From positions 1 through 51,984 of the forward strand of contig CAMAVD010000006.1 of NCBI GenBank assembly GCA_945861575.1: a DNA stretch of 51,984 nt, given 5' to 3'. The notes below the pieces were generated by a model. It was not told where the DNA came from and searched no databases. It saw nothing but the letters and a program-made list of their open reading frames with translations. This DNA comes from Akkermansia muciniphila (GTDB lineage: Bacteria; Verrucomicrobiota; Verrucomicrobiia; Limisphaerales; UBA11320). The stretch's first letter is position 1; each line of letters begins with the position of its first letter. The position numbers were made by a program, and so were the translations under genes. Of the stretch, positions 44,201 to 51,984 are shown piece by piece.

Positions 44201-47200
44201 TCGCCTTGACGTTCTGCTGCGAATCCGTGATCCGGATCAGCAGGTCGTTCAAATCATGCTCATATCGGGTAGCCCAGGTTGTCGTGGTGCCCGAAGGGGT
44301 CCCGTCATCCATGAGCCGAACAATCTCGTCCACTCGAATCAACCGCCCCAACCCATCCTGGGAACGCGCCATGGCAGCGCCTAAATGGGGTGAACCCGGA
44401 TCAGTTTGATTGGCATCATAAGACCGGGTCAGCAACGGTTCATGAACCGTCCTCTCGAAACTGCCGTCGGGATTGATGCTTCGAATTTCGCGCAAGGTCG
44501 GGTCATACCAGGTGGCCGTTTTATGGGCCTGTTCCAAATTCAAGCTCACCAGCGCGCCTGGGTCCTGAAAGAGCCCTTCCCAACCTGGGTCCTCGATGCT
44601 CTCATAATCCAGCAGGGCTTCGAGGCTTTCACCGGCCAGGGAGAAGAACGGGTTCAGATCAAGGGAGATGCTCCTCCGCGCGTTGAATGTCACCGCGCCG
44701 TTGACGATCACAGCCGGGGAAGAATCGGCCCGATAAGGTTCTGCCTCTTTTTTGCTCATCAACTCGCGCCCCATGCCATCCGTGAACTCGCGGGAAATCA
44801 TGTAGTGATCCAGCTTGGCCGCACGAGATCGAGGGACTTGGTCCAGCAAGCGAGTTTCCGTGTAATTGACCAGGCCTTCCGCGCCAAACGGAACGGCTAA
44901 GGCGTAACGGTATTCCGAGGTGGGAAATTCTGGCGCGTCGCCCGGCTTGACGATGGCGGTCACCCGGGCAAATGCATCATAAGCGTAGGAAGTCTTGTTG
45001 GTGTTAAAGTCGGTAGAGGCGACCACAATCCCGAAAGCCTCGTCGTAGTCGGCTCGAAAAACGAATGGGGGCTTGCCTCCGCCCACATAAATCGTCTCGG
45101 TGACCGCGTGGTTGCGGAGGTGAGGATCGTAGGCGACCTCCCGGGCGTGGCCTTTGGAAAAATCCACTGTGCCTCCCGGAGCGTCGGCCAGGGGATCCAG
45201 AAGTACGCGCGGGTTGCCGTAGGCGTCATACTGGGCTCGCGAGCTCTTGACATAAGCGTCCGGCTTCGAGGGATCGATCCACTCCCGGTCCAACGTGACG
45301 TTGCCTTTGAACACTTGGCCGAAGTTGTTGCCGGAAAATGTCTCATCGTCGTAAAAGGTTTCAGCACGGGAGATCACCTTACCGTCGAGACTCTTCACCT
45401 CCGAGCGCTTGGCGAGGCGCAGGATCCAGGCATCCAGGTTGAGCGCAAACTCGGTCGTGGTGATCCGTTCGTCGTTAAAAGCACTGCGATCTCCGTCCTC
45501 GACGATGCCGTAGTCGGCGCTGAAAGTTTTGTTGCCAAAGGCATCATAACGGAACTCCGTCTCGATGCGCCGCTCGATCCCTTCCCCGCGCTCCTGAATG
45601 ACCTTGGAATGGCCCTTCGGGTGGACAAAGGTGACGCTCTGTCCGTTGGTTCCGGTCCTGAGCACCAGAGGAGGAACGGTCCAGGTCGTTGACTCGTCCC
45701 AAAACACCCGACCTTGCTCGTCCTCGGCCATCTGCCGGAGCAGCTTGCCCTTCATCGGCTCATGCACGCTCCCGGTATCGAAGTAGGACCGACTCACCAG
45801 CGTCGGCGCGGTGGGATCCCCCACCTCCACCTGCTCCACCCGCGCAAACCCCCGGAACTGTTTCTGCTTGGGATCGTAGTAACCATCATGGTAGCGGTAC
45901 TCGGTTCGGTACGCATGTCCCAGCGAATCATCACTGGTGACAGCGCTCACCACCTGGAGGGGGAAAGGGACTTTGTTCGGCCAGGGGTTACCCTGCGCCT
46001 CGTCCTCCAGACGAAACTGGATGGAGCTTCGGTAAGTGATGCGAGTGGTGCGTCCCAGGCCATTGGCAATCGAGTTGAGAATGTTTGGATTCGCGCCGCA
46101 GTGAATGATATCTCCGACGTCGATAGTCTGCATCCGCGGCTCCGCGCTGCCATCGGCATAGACCAGATCCGGCGTGCCATTGCCATTCATGTCCGCCCAG
46201 CGAACCACCGCGCCCTGCCCGGTGACCAGGGGCATGCCCACGATCGACTTTCTTGAGCCCAGCTCGTAGTTCCCCCGGTTGATCCAGTAGCACAGCTCGC
46301 CCGGACCGGCACGTTCGAGCACCAGGTCGGCCATGCCGTCGCCCGTGACATCCGAGAGCTTGGCCAGCTTCAGCTGGTTGGGGCTCAGCGTCAGGCCGGG
46401 CAGGTCCACCGCAATGACGCTGGCGAAGCGTCCATAGCCCAGACCCGCTTTCACTAAGAGCCGTTCGGGGCGAATCCAAACAAGATCCGCAACCCGATCC
46501 CCGTTGAAATCCACCATCTGAACCGCCGGATCAGTCAGGTTAAAACCATCGGCATCCTCCACCGTCACGCTGGAGGAGTAGCGCTCCTCGCCCAGGTTAA
46601 ACCACATTCGGTACGCCACTCCCCCTCCCAGGTTCAAGCTCTGGATCACGTCGATCCGCTTGTCGAAATCCAGGTCCGCAGTGCGCACGCCTGGAGTGCC
46701 AAACGGGCTGGGGGGAGCCACGTCTCCCGCGGACATCCCCTGGCGATCGCCCCAGCCCAGGTCACCGCGGTTGCTGAAGAAGAACACGTCATTGATGGCG
46801 GACTTCACGACCAGATCCGCCAGGCCGTCGCCGTCCATGTCCGCGAGATGGGCCACGCCCTTCGCGGACTGAAGGTTCACGTTCCAGGCCCTCGCATCGC
46901 CCGGGATCTCCCGCGCGGCCTTCCATCCCAGAGCGCGGGACGAAGGGTTGAAACCCTGGTTCAGGAATGCCTGGTGCGGCAGCCCTCCGTCGAACGTCCG
47001 GAGCAAGTCGGGTAGCCCGTCGCCGTTCAAGTCAGCCAGCTCGACGAACTCATTATCCATCACCGCCGGCGGCTCGTTCAATCCGCCGAACGCCAGGCCT
47101 GCGGCGGACAGAGTGTCGGGGGGATTGCAGACCCCGTAGCCAAGAGTCGTGGCGGGCAGGCGGCTCACGCCGTCTGATCCCACCATTTGAACCTTAGCGA

Positions 47201-48185
47201 GCAAGGACCAGTGGGTATTCGCGCCCGCGTAATTGAGGTAGTCCAGCTCATACTGGCGGTTGAGCACGTCGGGTTTGCCATCCCCGTTCCAATCGCCGAC
47301 GAGATGTCCCGGCGCATCCGCTCCCTGGGTGCCGATGACAATCCGCCGCATCCGCTTGCCGCAGCGAACCACAAACCCCGACCGGCAGTCCTCGAACCAG
47401 TCCGGGCGATCCTCGTAGTCAAAGGCCACGAAGTGAAAGCTGGAGAACGGGGGAGCACCCGGGCCATAGGTCACGCTTGCCAGGAACTTGTGATTGCGGT
47501 TCGCCTCGCCTTCGAAGCTTCGGTAGGCGTAGACGATGGTGTTGCCATGCGTGTCGGACTCCTTCTCCAGCAGCCAGCCGAAGACATGGCCGGTCGCGGG
47601 GTCGGATACTCGCCCGGACGCGGTCAGGCCAAAGCTCAGCCGAGTGCCGTCGGGCAAAGTCGCTTCCCAATGATCGTCCACCGGCCGGTAGCGGATGAAC
47701 GACCCTTCGTTCTCGCAGAAGAAATAGCCATCGGCCTGGGGCACCAACTCCTCCTTCGACTCGTTGATAAACCGATCGGGACGATCGAGTCCGAGATCCT
47801 CGCCGTACAGGGGGATGCCTTTGTCCGACCGACGCTGGATCATCGGCAGCGGCAGGGACCAGCCGAAGCCGAGAACGCCATTGCCACCGCCTCCCTCGTA
47901 GCTGAGCTTGAGCGATGGCGCATGCCCGGCGGTTCCCGGCGGCAGGGACAGCCCGATGCCATACGCCGCCGTGCCGCTGTTCAACCGGGGCTGGAACGAC
48001 TCGCCCAACCCCTCGATGGAGCCCGGCCCCTTGGGTAGCGAGATCGCCGAGGGCGAAACCCCGCTCTTGTCGGCACCGAAGCAGACAGCACCTAGCAGAA
48101 GGAAGAGGGAGAGCAGTCCTCCCTCTCCGATCCTCGATCGCTTGGCACAGAGCGAGGAAGACACGACACTCGGATGAGGGTGCAT
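41223..48185 (-). CDS. SpvB / FG-GAP / RHS-repeat protein, Tc toxin B-C fusion-like, with signal peptide and unknown C-terminal tail
   Basis: The 2320-residue protein has a hydrophobic signal (LLSLFLLLGAVCFGAD, to about residue 38). An SpvB domain follows (SAISLPKGPGSIEGLGESF...GGGGNGVLGFGWSLPLP). Several FG-GAP/VCBS motifs come next (DWNGDGKPD, DLNGDGLPD, DMDGDGLAD, DMNGNGTPD). A TcB-like middle domain has PFPLQVVSAVT and GYYDPKQKQFRGFARVE. Many YD/RHS repeats fill about 1000-1850. A non-RHS module near 1815-1960 (WRGWNLCSLGV, WRFDAATQRW) interrupts before the RHS core YYHQDHLGSSAVIADANG and LNLYAYCANSPLGHIDPTG. The last 239 residues (encoded by 41223-41942) are helical and hydrophobic, then Ala/Pro-rich, then Lys/Glu-rich, and match nothing I know. 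It starts on ATG 48185, overlapping the stop of the upstream gene (TAATG). Confidence 0.88.
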   Translation of the reverse strand: MHPHPSVVSSSLCAKRSRIGEGGLLSLFLLLGAVCFGADKSGVSPSAISLPKGPGSIEGLGESFQPRLNSGTAAYGIGLSLPPGTAGHAPSLKLSYEGGGGNGVLGFGWSLPLPMIQRRSDKGIPLYGEDLGLDRPDRFINESKEELVPQADGYFFCENEGSFIRYRPVDDHWEATLPDGTRLSFGLTASGRVSDPATGHVFGWLLEKESDTHGNTIVYAYRSFEGEANRNHKFLASVTYGPGAPPFSSFHFVAFDYEDRPDWFEDCRSGFVVRCGKRMRRIVIGTQGADAPGHLVGDWNGDGKPDVLNRQYELDYLNYAGANTHWSLLAKVQMVGSDGVSRLPATTLGYGVCNPPDTLSAAGLAFGGLNEPPAVMDNEFVELADLNGDGLPDLLRTFDGGLPHQAFLNQGFNPSSRALGWKAAREIPGDARAWNVNLQSAKGVAHLADMDGDGLADLVVKSAINDVFFFSNRGDLGWGDRQGMSAGDVAPPSPFGTPGVRTADLDFDKRIDVIQSLNLGGGVAYRMWFNLGEERYSSSVTVEDADGFNLTDPAVQMVDFNGDRVADLVWIRPERLLVKAGLGYGRFASVIAVDLPGLTLSPNQLKLAKLSDVTGDGMADLVLERAGPGELCYWINRGNYELGSRKSIVGMPLVTGQGAVVRWADMNGNGTPDLVYADGSAEPRMQTIDVGDIIHCGANPNILNSIANGLGRTTRITYRSSIQFRLEDEAQGNPWPNKVPFPLQVVSAVTSDDSLGHAYRTEYRYHDGYYDPKQKQFRGFARVEQVEVGDPTAPTLVSRSYFDTGSVHEPMKGKLLRQMAEDEQGRVFWDESTTWTVPPLVLRTGTNGQSVTFVHPKGHSKVIQERGEGIERRIETEFRYDAFGNKTFSADYGIVEDGDRSAFNDERITTTEFALNLDAWILRLAKRSEVKSLDGKVISRAETFYDDETFSGNNFGQVFKGNVTLDREWIDPSKPDAYVKSSRAQYDAYGNPRVLLDPLADAPGGTVDFSKGHAREVAYDPHLRNHAVTETIYVGGGKPPFVFRADYDEAFGIVVASTDFNTNKTSYAYDAFARVTAIVKPGDAPEFPTSEYRYALAVPFGAEGLVNYTETRLLDQVPRSRAAKLDHYMISREFTDGMGRELMSKKEAEPYRADSSPAVIVNGAVTFNARRSISLDLNPFFSLAGESLEALLDYESIEDPGWEGLFQDPGALVSLNLEQAHKTATWYDPTLREIRSINPDGSFERTVHEPLLTRSYDANQTDPGSPHLGAAMARSQDGLGRLIRVDEIVRLMDDGTPSGTTTTWATRYEHDLNDLLIRITDSQQNVKAMAYDGLMRNVFMNDPDRGLMRFVYDDASNLIETTDAKAQRITYTFDGANRVLSEDYHDNNPRLSAFNPSQPITPANRPDVAFFYDTPVTSLDVGDGTTMTARNTVGLLTYVWDLTGEEHYFYDNREHATALVKRVIDPLHGQLVSFRTGFEFDSLNRLKSVRYPDNDLVRYEFNERGLGNRVIGGPTGSLLSNVLYSPAGQITFLAYGNGVETSSSYDSRLRLEQVRTRHPQLGLEHVGLSYDFDSASKLRSITDFRPSSSIADGSPRRNTQLMNYDDLYRLTDVRYSFAVPGAPSRNDGEIRYRYDRIGNMLSQTSNIPHFDKGLSVTDLGAMDYGGSAGRQGRNGRLASDSPGPHALTAARHSPLSTRQFPYDANGNMLEIDGLKTTWDFKDRLVAVETQELRAEYGYDHRDRRITKKVIAKGPASTVAGQTDSTIYVDQHFEVRNNGVPTKYVWSGTMRIARVTGTISSNQRVQRLRLWRGWNLCSLGVTADSAGKQLAAGGSVGAILRWDAVKRDFREVAPTEAIAAGTVLWIDAITNATVIVRGLYAGDTWLSHAPAGGTFHPGGFPESLDLEKLAPGNTAIWRFDAATQRWQARLSDVLSGLSNLPEALAPGESVFVQAENEAALSLPDEALTIRYYHQDHLGSSAVIADANGVAVEETTFYPFGFPRHAQKFLKTTDPYQFAQKERDGESGLNFLEARFQSPLLGRFLRVDPLAGSLKSSWLAEPQRLNLYAYCANSPLGHIDPTGTDLLQAYKGFGMGLGDVGLGIVNPLNVVLMPAAALVSTAKEVYTTVGKLPAVATAIQNGNVKEALNIAYGDKAIVKMFDPKTSDQQMGRIIGNATGQLLVLIAGSKVAAGAGPKGPAAPAAPAAAPKTVVGSPMSPGAQVAKTQPAMATKTLRDPTLRTGPAGDYGLRQLTYKTAGGKAQRLAWELENKMKQKMYGEEFQRQVAEKRPEMDKMIEKTGSAKPILKGIAESVEQLYGNWD

Positions 48186-51100
48186 TAGTTGCCCGAGTAG
48201 GCGTAGGTTTGGAAGAAGACCTTGATGTCCAGAACGCCGTTGCCATCGCGTTCCCCGTTCGTCTTCACCGATCCATTGATGAACCGCTGGATCCCTTCGT
48301 TGCGGTCGTTATGAAGCGTCCCACCCGGAATGATCAGCAGCCATCGTGTATTCCACACCGAGCGCCCGATCAGCCGAGTGTCGGTGATGGTCTGGGCGGG
48401 TTCGAAATTGCCCGAGTCATGATAGGCGCGGAAGCGGGCGAACTGGCGGATGTCGCCAAGCTCATCGGCCAGCGTGTCGTTGCCTGGAATCCATCTGGGG
48501 TCGTTCAACCCTGCGGCGCTCAGCGGGAAGGGCACGGGCAGCTTCTGATCCAGGATCTTCCATTCACGGATGTCCCCGCGATTGCCGGACGGCGAGCGGA
48601 GGACGTCGTTCCCGACGGGAACGAGGTAGACCCGGGGCGTGTTGACCATGCCGGCACCGAGGTTGTTGTAGTTGGCAAACCACACGCCCACCGAGCGGAT
48701 CTTGGTGGCGAAATGCGTGGAGTCGTAGTCGTTATCGCCTCCTCCCGCGGGCCATCCAAAGAAGTTTTGGCCGAAGTTGATGGTGGTGGAGAACGGGATG
48801 ACAATCGCCGGCTCCACGGCCTGCTGCGGTTGGAAGGGAATGCAATAGCGCTTGAATTCGGGGAAATCGAGCAAGTTGGGCACCACGTTCCGCTCTAGGA
48901 TGTCCCGCCATTGACGGCTTCCGTTCCCCCCCGCCTGGATGCGGAAGAGCTCCGACCGCAGGGAGAACCGGCCGGTCTCGGTTTGCGGGTTATTGAATCC
49001 GAGCTGCCCCTTCAGCACCAGATCCCAGTTAGTGATCATGCGGGCCATCGGATCCGACAGGCCGGGATCGCCTCGGCTTCCGCCGGTCTGCGGCTGGCCG
49101 CCTTCCACCAGACCGAGAGCCCGCGATCGGACGATCCCGGTCATGAAGTTCACACCAGGCCCGCGTGGATCGTTGTCGCCCAGATTCGTTTCGAAGTCGT
49201 AGGCACGGGCAGCGAGATAGACATACCTCGCCGCCAGATCGAATTGCGCCCGGTACTTCTGCAGCGCGTCGTTTCGAAAGATTCGGAAGGCCATGTCCTT
49301 GTAGCGATACGACTGGACCTGCGTGGCGGTCTGGGAGCGGAAGCGGAGCCGGTCATCGAGCAGACGCTCGCCGCGGGAGAGCGCGGCCAACTGCCTTCCG
49401 ACGGACTGCTGGAGGGTTTCCTGGAGGGTGAAGATCTCCAAGCGGAGCAACGTCTCCTGGCGAATCAACTGCTGCAGTTGAGCGAGCTGGCCGCGAATTG
49501 CCTGCGTGTTATTGAGATCGGTGAGCTCGATGTTCTGCAGCGCGGCGGCGCTCTCCTTGGTGTGCTGGTAGCCTAGCTGGTCTCGGCCCTCGTCCTCCGC
49601 AGCGTCCTGCATCAGATTCCCGATAATGCCAGTCGTCAATTTGATGGCTCCACGAGCAAAGGACGTGAGATCCGTCCACGAAGTGGGCAAGTATTGCGCG
49701 GTCGCTTCGCCGATGGTCTGGACATTCTTAGCCCAAAAGGACCAGCGCTGCTGCAATTGAGCGGAGCGACGGATCATCGAGTTGAGCTGCTCCTGGTCGG
49801 CTCTCCCCTTGTTCAGGATGAGGATTGCCGTCGCGTTGACGCCATACTGCTGCTGGAGGAGATCGGCAGAGTCTTGGATTTGCTGCATGTGGGCGGTGTA
49901 CTCGCGCAGCGATTTCGTGAAGCGGGCCCGTGTCTGCAGCAGCTCGGATCGCGCCATCTGAATCTCGCCCGGTGACCGACGCTTCTGGGTCCAGCTCTGC
50001 GGCTTAATGAGACCCAGGCCGTCGGCGGAGAAGTTGAAGGTGACGGCCTTGGTGTCCGTGATGAGCGTCCCGTTGGCCGTGACAGCCTGTTCCTTGAACT
50101 GCGCGGTGAACTGTTCGGTAGGCGGGAGATTCTCCCCCATCAGCTCACTCCGATCTACATAATCGAAATGGTAGAGGTCCGGCCCGCTGTATCCGCTGGG
50201 ATAGGTGCCGGTCGGGCCGATGTCGTCCGGATAGGGATAGCCGAAGATCTCAATCAGGCGGCTGTTGAAGTCGGCCTCACGATCCACCACCGCTTTTTGG
50301 AAGTCGGACACACTGTCCGCCTGACGGCGGAGCAGCTGGGTGGAATTGTTCGCGTGGTTGAAGACGGCGATGGCATTGTTCATCGCTCGCACGGCCCGGT
50401 CATAGATCTGTTCGAAATGCGTTTTCCCCTGGGAGACGAGTGCGGGGTCGATATCGAAAGGCACCACGTTCTTGGCCAGACCGAGCGGGTTCAATCCGGT
50501 CGCGGCCATATCCACCTTGGTCTGGATCTCATCGTAGGCGGAAGCGATGTCGCGCAGCTCCGTCACAGTGGTGCGATCCACTTTCTGAATGCCGGTGTGC
50601 GCCGGATTCAGATCCTTGTCCGGAAGGATGGCGTTCGCGGTGAGCCAGTCGAAGTAGGCTCCTTGGCCAGCGCGACTGCCCCATTCGGCCAGGCCCCAGC
50701 CCCGCACCGGATCGGAATCCTGATAGCCCTGCCACTGTCCCTCGGGATCTTCGACGTAGGCGTTCCGGTAAGTCAGGCTGACAATCTCCGCCCCCGCCTT
50801 AGCCCGGGCTCCGGCCGCGGCGGCGAACTTTCTCTCATCGAGGAAATCCACCGAGACGGGCACGCCGCCAACCATCACTGCCTCGATCCTAGGCACCCAG
50901 GTGAAGTTCTGGTTCCGGAGCAGGCGGTAGTAATTCTTCACCGCCGTGAGGTAGTGACCCCAGGCATCCCCGTGCCCTTGCGGATAGAGCACCTTGGCGT
51001 CCGCTTCGTCGATGGTGCCGGACACGTCGCCGCTCTCATTTCGGATATTGTAATTCAGCGAATAAGCCACCTCGCCGCCGTTGATGTCGCTGGTGAAATT

Positions 51101-51984
51101 CCAAATCAGCCGGTTGTAGATCGGATACGTCGTCACGGCCGGGAGCTTGGACCTGTCCCGACCGCGCAGGAGCACGAGTTCCTCCTCGATCAAGGACGCC
51201 GTCTGGTTCATGAAGCAATGGATCGAGGAAGCCTGCGATCCATAGACGCGGTCATCCGTGCCGAATGCGATGGTGGGGTCCGCCGAGTCCGCGTAGGCCT
51301 CGTTGCCCAGGAGCATATAAAGATCGGCCAGCCGGCCAGCCGCCAGCAGCAAGGCATCGTTGGCGGGACCGTAGTCTACGGCTGGGAGGCCGTTGATGCT
51401 CAGACTCATGCCCCGGCGGAGGACGGTCTCGTAGATCTCGATCAGCCCGAGCTTGTTGGCAGCTTCTTGATTAAGCGGCACGACGCCGGCGAAGGGCGGT
51501 CCAGCCTGGCTGATCATGCTGACGATGGTGTTGACCTGATTGTCCTGATACGACTTGAACTTTTGCTCGAAGGGATTAATCCCGCGCACCACGCGCTTGA
51601 TCCATCCCTCGGCCAGCATGGGCTGGGTCCAGGCGCTCCACCCCGGCGTGTTGTTGGCCAGGGCGCACAAGGGGGTGCCTGCGGGTCGGTAGCGGCAGAT
51701 GAAGTAGTTGTCGGTGAGGGTGAACAGCCCCGGACCCTCAATGGTGATGTCGATGGCCCCGACCCCGGTGGCTGGCTTCGGACTGTAGATGGCCCATTCG
51801 TCCGGGGGATTGATCGGGGGAAGCCCATCGACGGGAGGACGCGTGCGCCACTCGAAGACATAGGCGTCGGCTCTGCCCGCGAGATCGCTGCTGTGACGCA
51901 GGGTGAGCTTCTCATCGAAGGGATTGTCCGACTCGATCACCTTGATCTCGCCCTGATAAATGGGGCAGGTCACCTGGATGACCG
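48185..51984 (-). CDS. Tc toxin A-like giant protein (5' end beyond the window)
   Basis: At least 1265 residues are visible and the frame stays open through the window edge. A GTG at 51973 is in frame, but the sequence before it is also protein-like, so the gene continues upstream. The first ~600 residues are soluble and of unrecognised type. Around 49.3-50.0 kb, long helices (SELLQTRARFTKSLREYTAH, GQLAQLQQLIRQETLLRLEI) bracket a hydrophobic turn (FARGAIKLTTGIIGNLM). Then comes MAFRIFRNDALQKYRAQFDL...YLAARAYDFE. In the same order, TcA proteins have pore helices, coiled coil and an LYNWL...IYFQFYDLA...AYRWE block. The ~250-residue end is beta-rich (TKIRSVGVWFAN to DIKVFFQTYAYSG), like the TcB-binding part. 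The assignment is by pattern, not by a database search. The TAA stop overlaps the B-C-like gene. Confidence 0.65.
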   Translation of the reverse strand, partial: VIQVTCPIYQGEIKVIESDNPFDEKLTLRHSSDLAGRADAYVFEWRTRPPVDGLPPINPPDEWAIYSPKPATGVGAIDITIEGPGLFTLTDNYFICRYRPAGTPLCALANNTPGWSAWTQPMLAEGWIKRVVRGINPFEQKFKSYQDNQVNTIVSMISQAGPPFAGVVPLNQEAANKLGLIEIYETVLRRGMSLSINGLPAVDYGPANDALLLAAGRLADLYMLLGNEAYADSADPTIAFGTDDRVYGSQASSIHCFMNQTASLIEEELVLLRGRDRSKLPAVTTYPIYNRLIWNFTSDINGGEVAYSLNYNIRNESGDVSGTIDEADAKVLYPQGHGDAWGHYLTAVKNYYRLLRNQNFTWVPRIEAVMVGGVPVSVDFLDERKFAAAAGARAKAGAEIVSLTYRNAYVEDPEGQWQGYQDSDPVRGWGLAEWGSRAGQGAYFDWLTANAILPDKDLNPAHTGIQKVDRTTVTELRDIASAYDEIQTKVDMAATGLNPLGLAKNVVPFDIDPALVSQGKTHFEQIYDRAVRAMNNAIAVFNHANNSTQLLRRQADSVSDFQKAVVDREADFNSRLIEIFGYPYPDDIGPTGTYPSGYSGPDLYHFDYVDRSELMGENLPPTEQFTAQFKEQAVTANGTLITDTKAVTFNFSADGLGLIKPQSWTQKRRSPGEIQMARSELLQTRARFTKSLREYTAHMQQIQDSADLLQQQYGVNATAILILNKGRADQEQLNSMIRRSAQLQQRWSFWAKNVQTIGEATAQYLPTSWTDLTSFARGAIKLTTGIIGNLMQDAAEDEGRDQLGYQHTKESAAALQNIELTDLNNTQAIRGQLAQLQQLIRQETLLRLEIFTLQETLQQSVGRQLAALSRGERLLDDRLRFRSQTATQVQSYRYKDMAFRIFRNDALQKYRAQFDLAARYVYLAARAYDFETNLGDNDPRGPGVNFMTGIVRSRALGLVEGGQPQTGGSRGDPGLSDPMARMITNWDLVLKGQLGFNNPQTETGRFSLRSELFRIQAGGNGSRQWRDILERNVVPNLLDFPEFKRYCIPFQPQQAVEPAIVIPFSTTINFGQNFFGWPAGGGDNDYDSTHFATKIRSVGVWFANYNNLGAGMVNTPRVYLVPVGNDVLRSPSGNRGDIREWKILDQKLPVPFPLSAAGLNDPRWIPGNDTLADELGDIRQFARFRAYHDSGNFEPAQTITDTRLIGRSVWNTRWLLIIPGGTLHNDRNEGIQRFINGSVKTNGERDGNGVLDIKVFFQTYAYSGN

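Overview
The window looks like a chromosomal segment of a Verrucomicrobiota bacterium, most like the Pedosphaera/Limisphaerales group. This is inferred from gene types, not from a marker-gene search. The pointers are a giant CotH/lamin-tail/Ig mosaic protein, a PEP-CTERM protein, a DUF4159 protein, an LPS gene (kdsB), a complete rod-shape operon, GC-rich DNA, few clear Shine-Dalgarno sites, and gene-poor gaps filled with short dispersed and tandem repeats.

Layout. 1-3469: partial aldehyde dehydrogenase (-), then kdsB-pyrG (+). 3470-4088: orphan AbrB-type protein and a 44-bp palindromic repeat. 4089-9935: 1948-aa secreted CotH protein (-). 10052-13625: rlmN, a repeat-filled gap, then an AIM24/TIGR00266 protein overlapping a CbiX-like chelatase. 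13626-17448: an unstable-looking stretch with a truncated FecR-like signal-peptide ORF, two convergent DUF4143-type ATPases (one with a promoter buried in a 22-bp-arm inverted repeat touching its start codon), and a scar where an Ig-protein remnant meets an ECF sigma factor remnant. 17670-19403: two tandem secreted paralogues, only one with a PEP-CTERM anchor. 19568-24894: a secreted phosphodiesterase, a Cys-containing unknown protein, and a set of two D-2-hydroxyacid dehydrogenases around an HpcH/HpaI aldolase. 24962-32482: mreB-mreC-mreD-mrdA-rodA-rng, tightly packed, closed by a hairpin terminator. 32581-40794: CAP-domain protein, NUDIX, Nif3-like, lipoprotein, DUF4159, FemAB-like and JmjC/cupin proteins.

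41223-51984 (-) is the most interesting region. A very large protein, open at the window edge, ends in a helical, pore-like, TcA-type C-terminal part. Its stop codon overlaps (TAATG) the start of a 2320-aa SpvB/FG-GAP/RHS protein with an RHS core and a 239-residue unrecognised tail. Together they resemble a Tc toxin A component plus a fused B-C component. Unlike classical TcB, the B-C protein has a predicted Sec signal peptide, and it carries an extra module inserted before the RHS core. No immunity gene is visible.

No tRNA, rRNA, CRISPR array or intact insertion sequence was recognised. All functional calls come from reading motifs; no database search was run.
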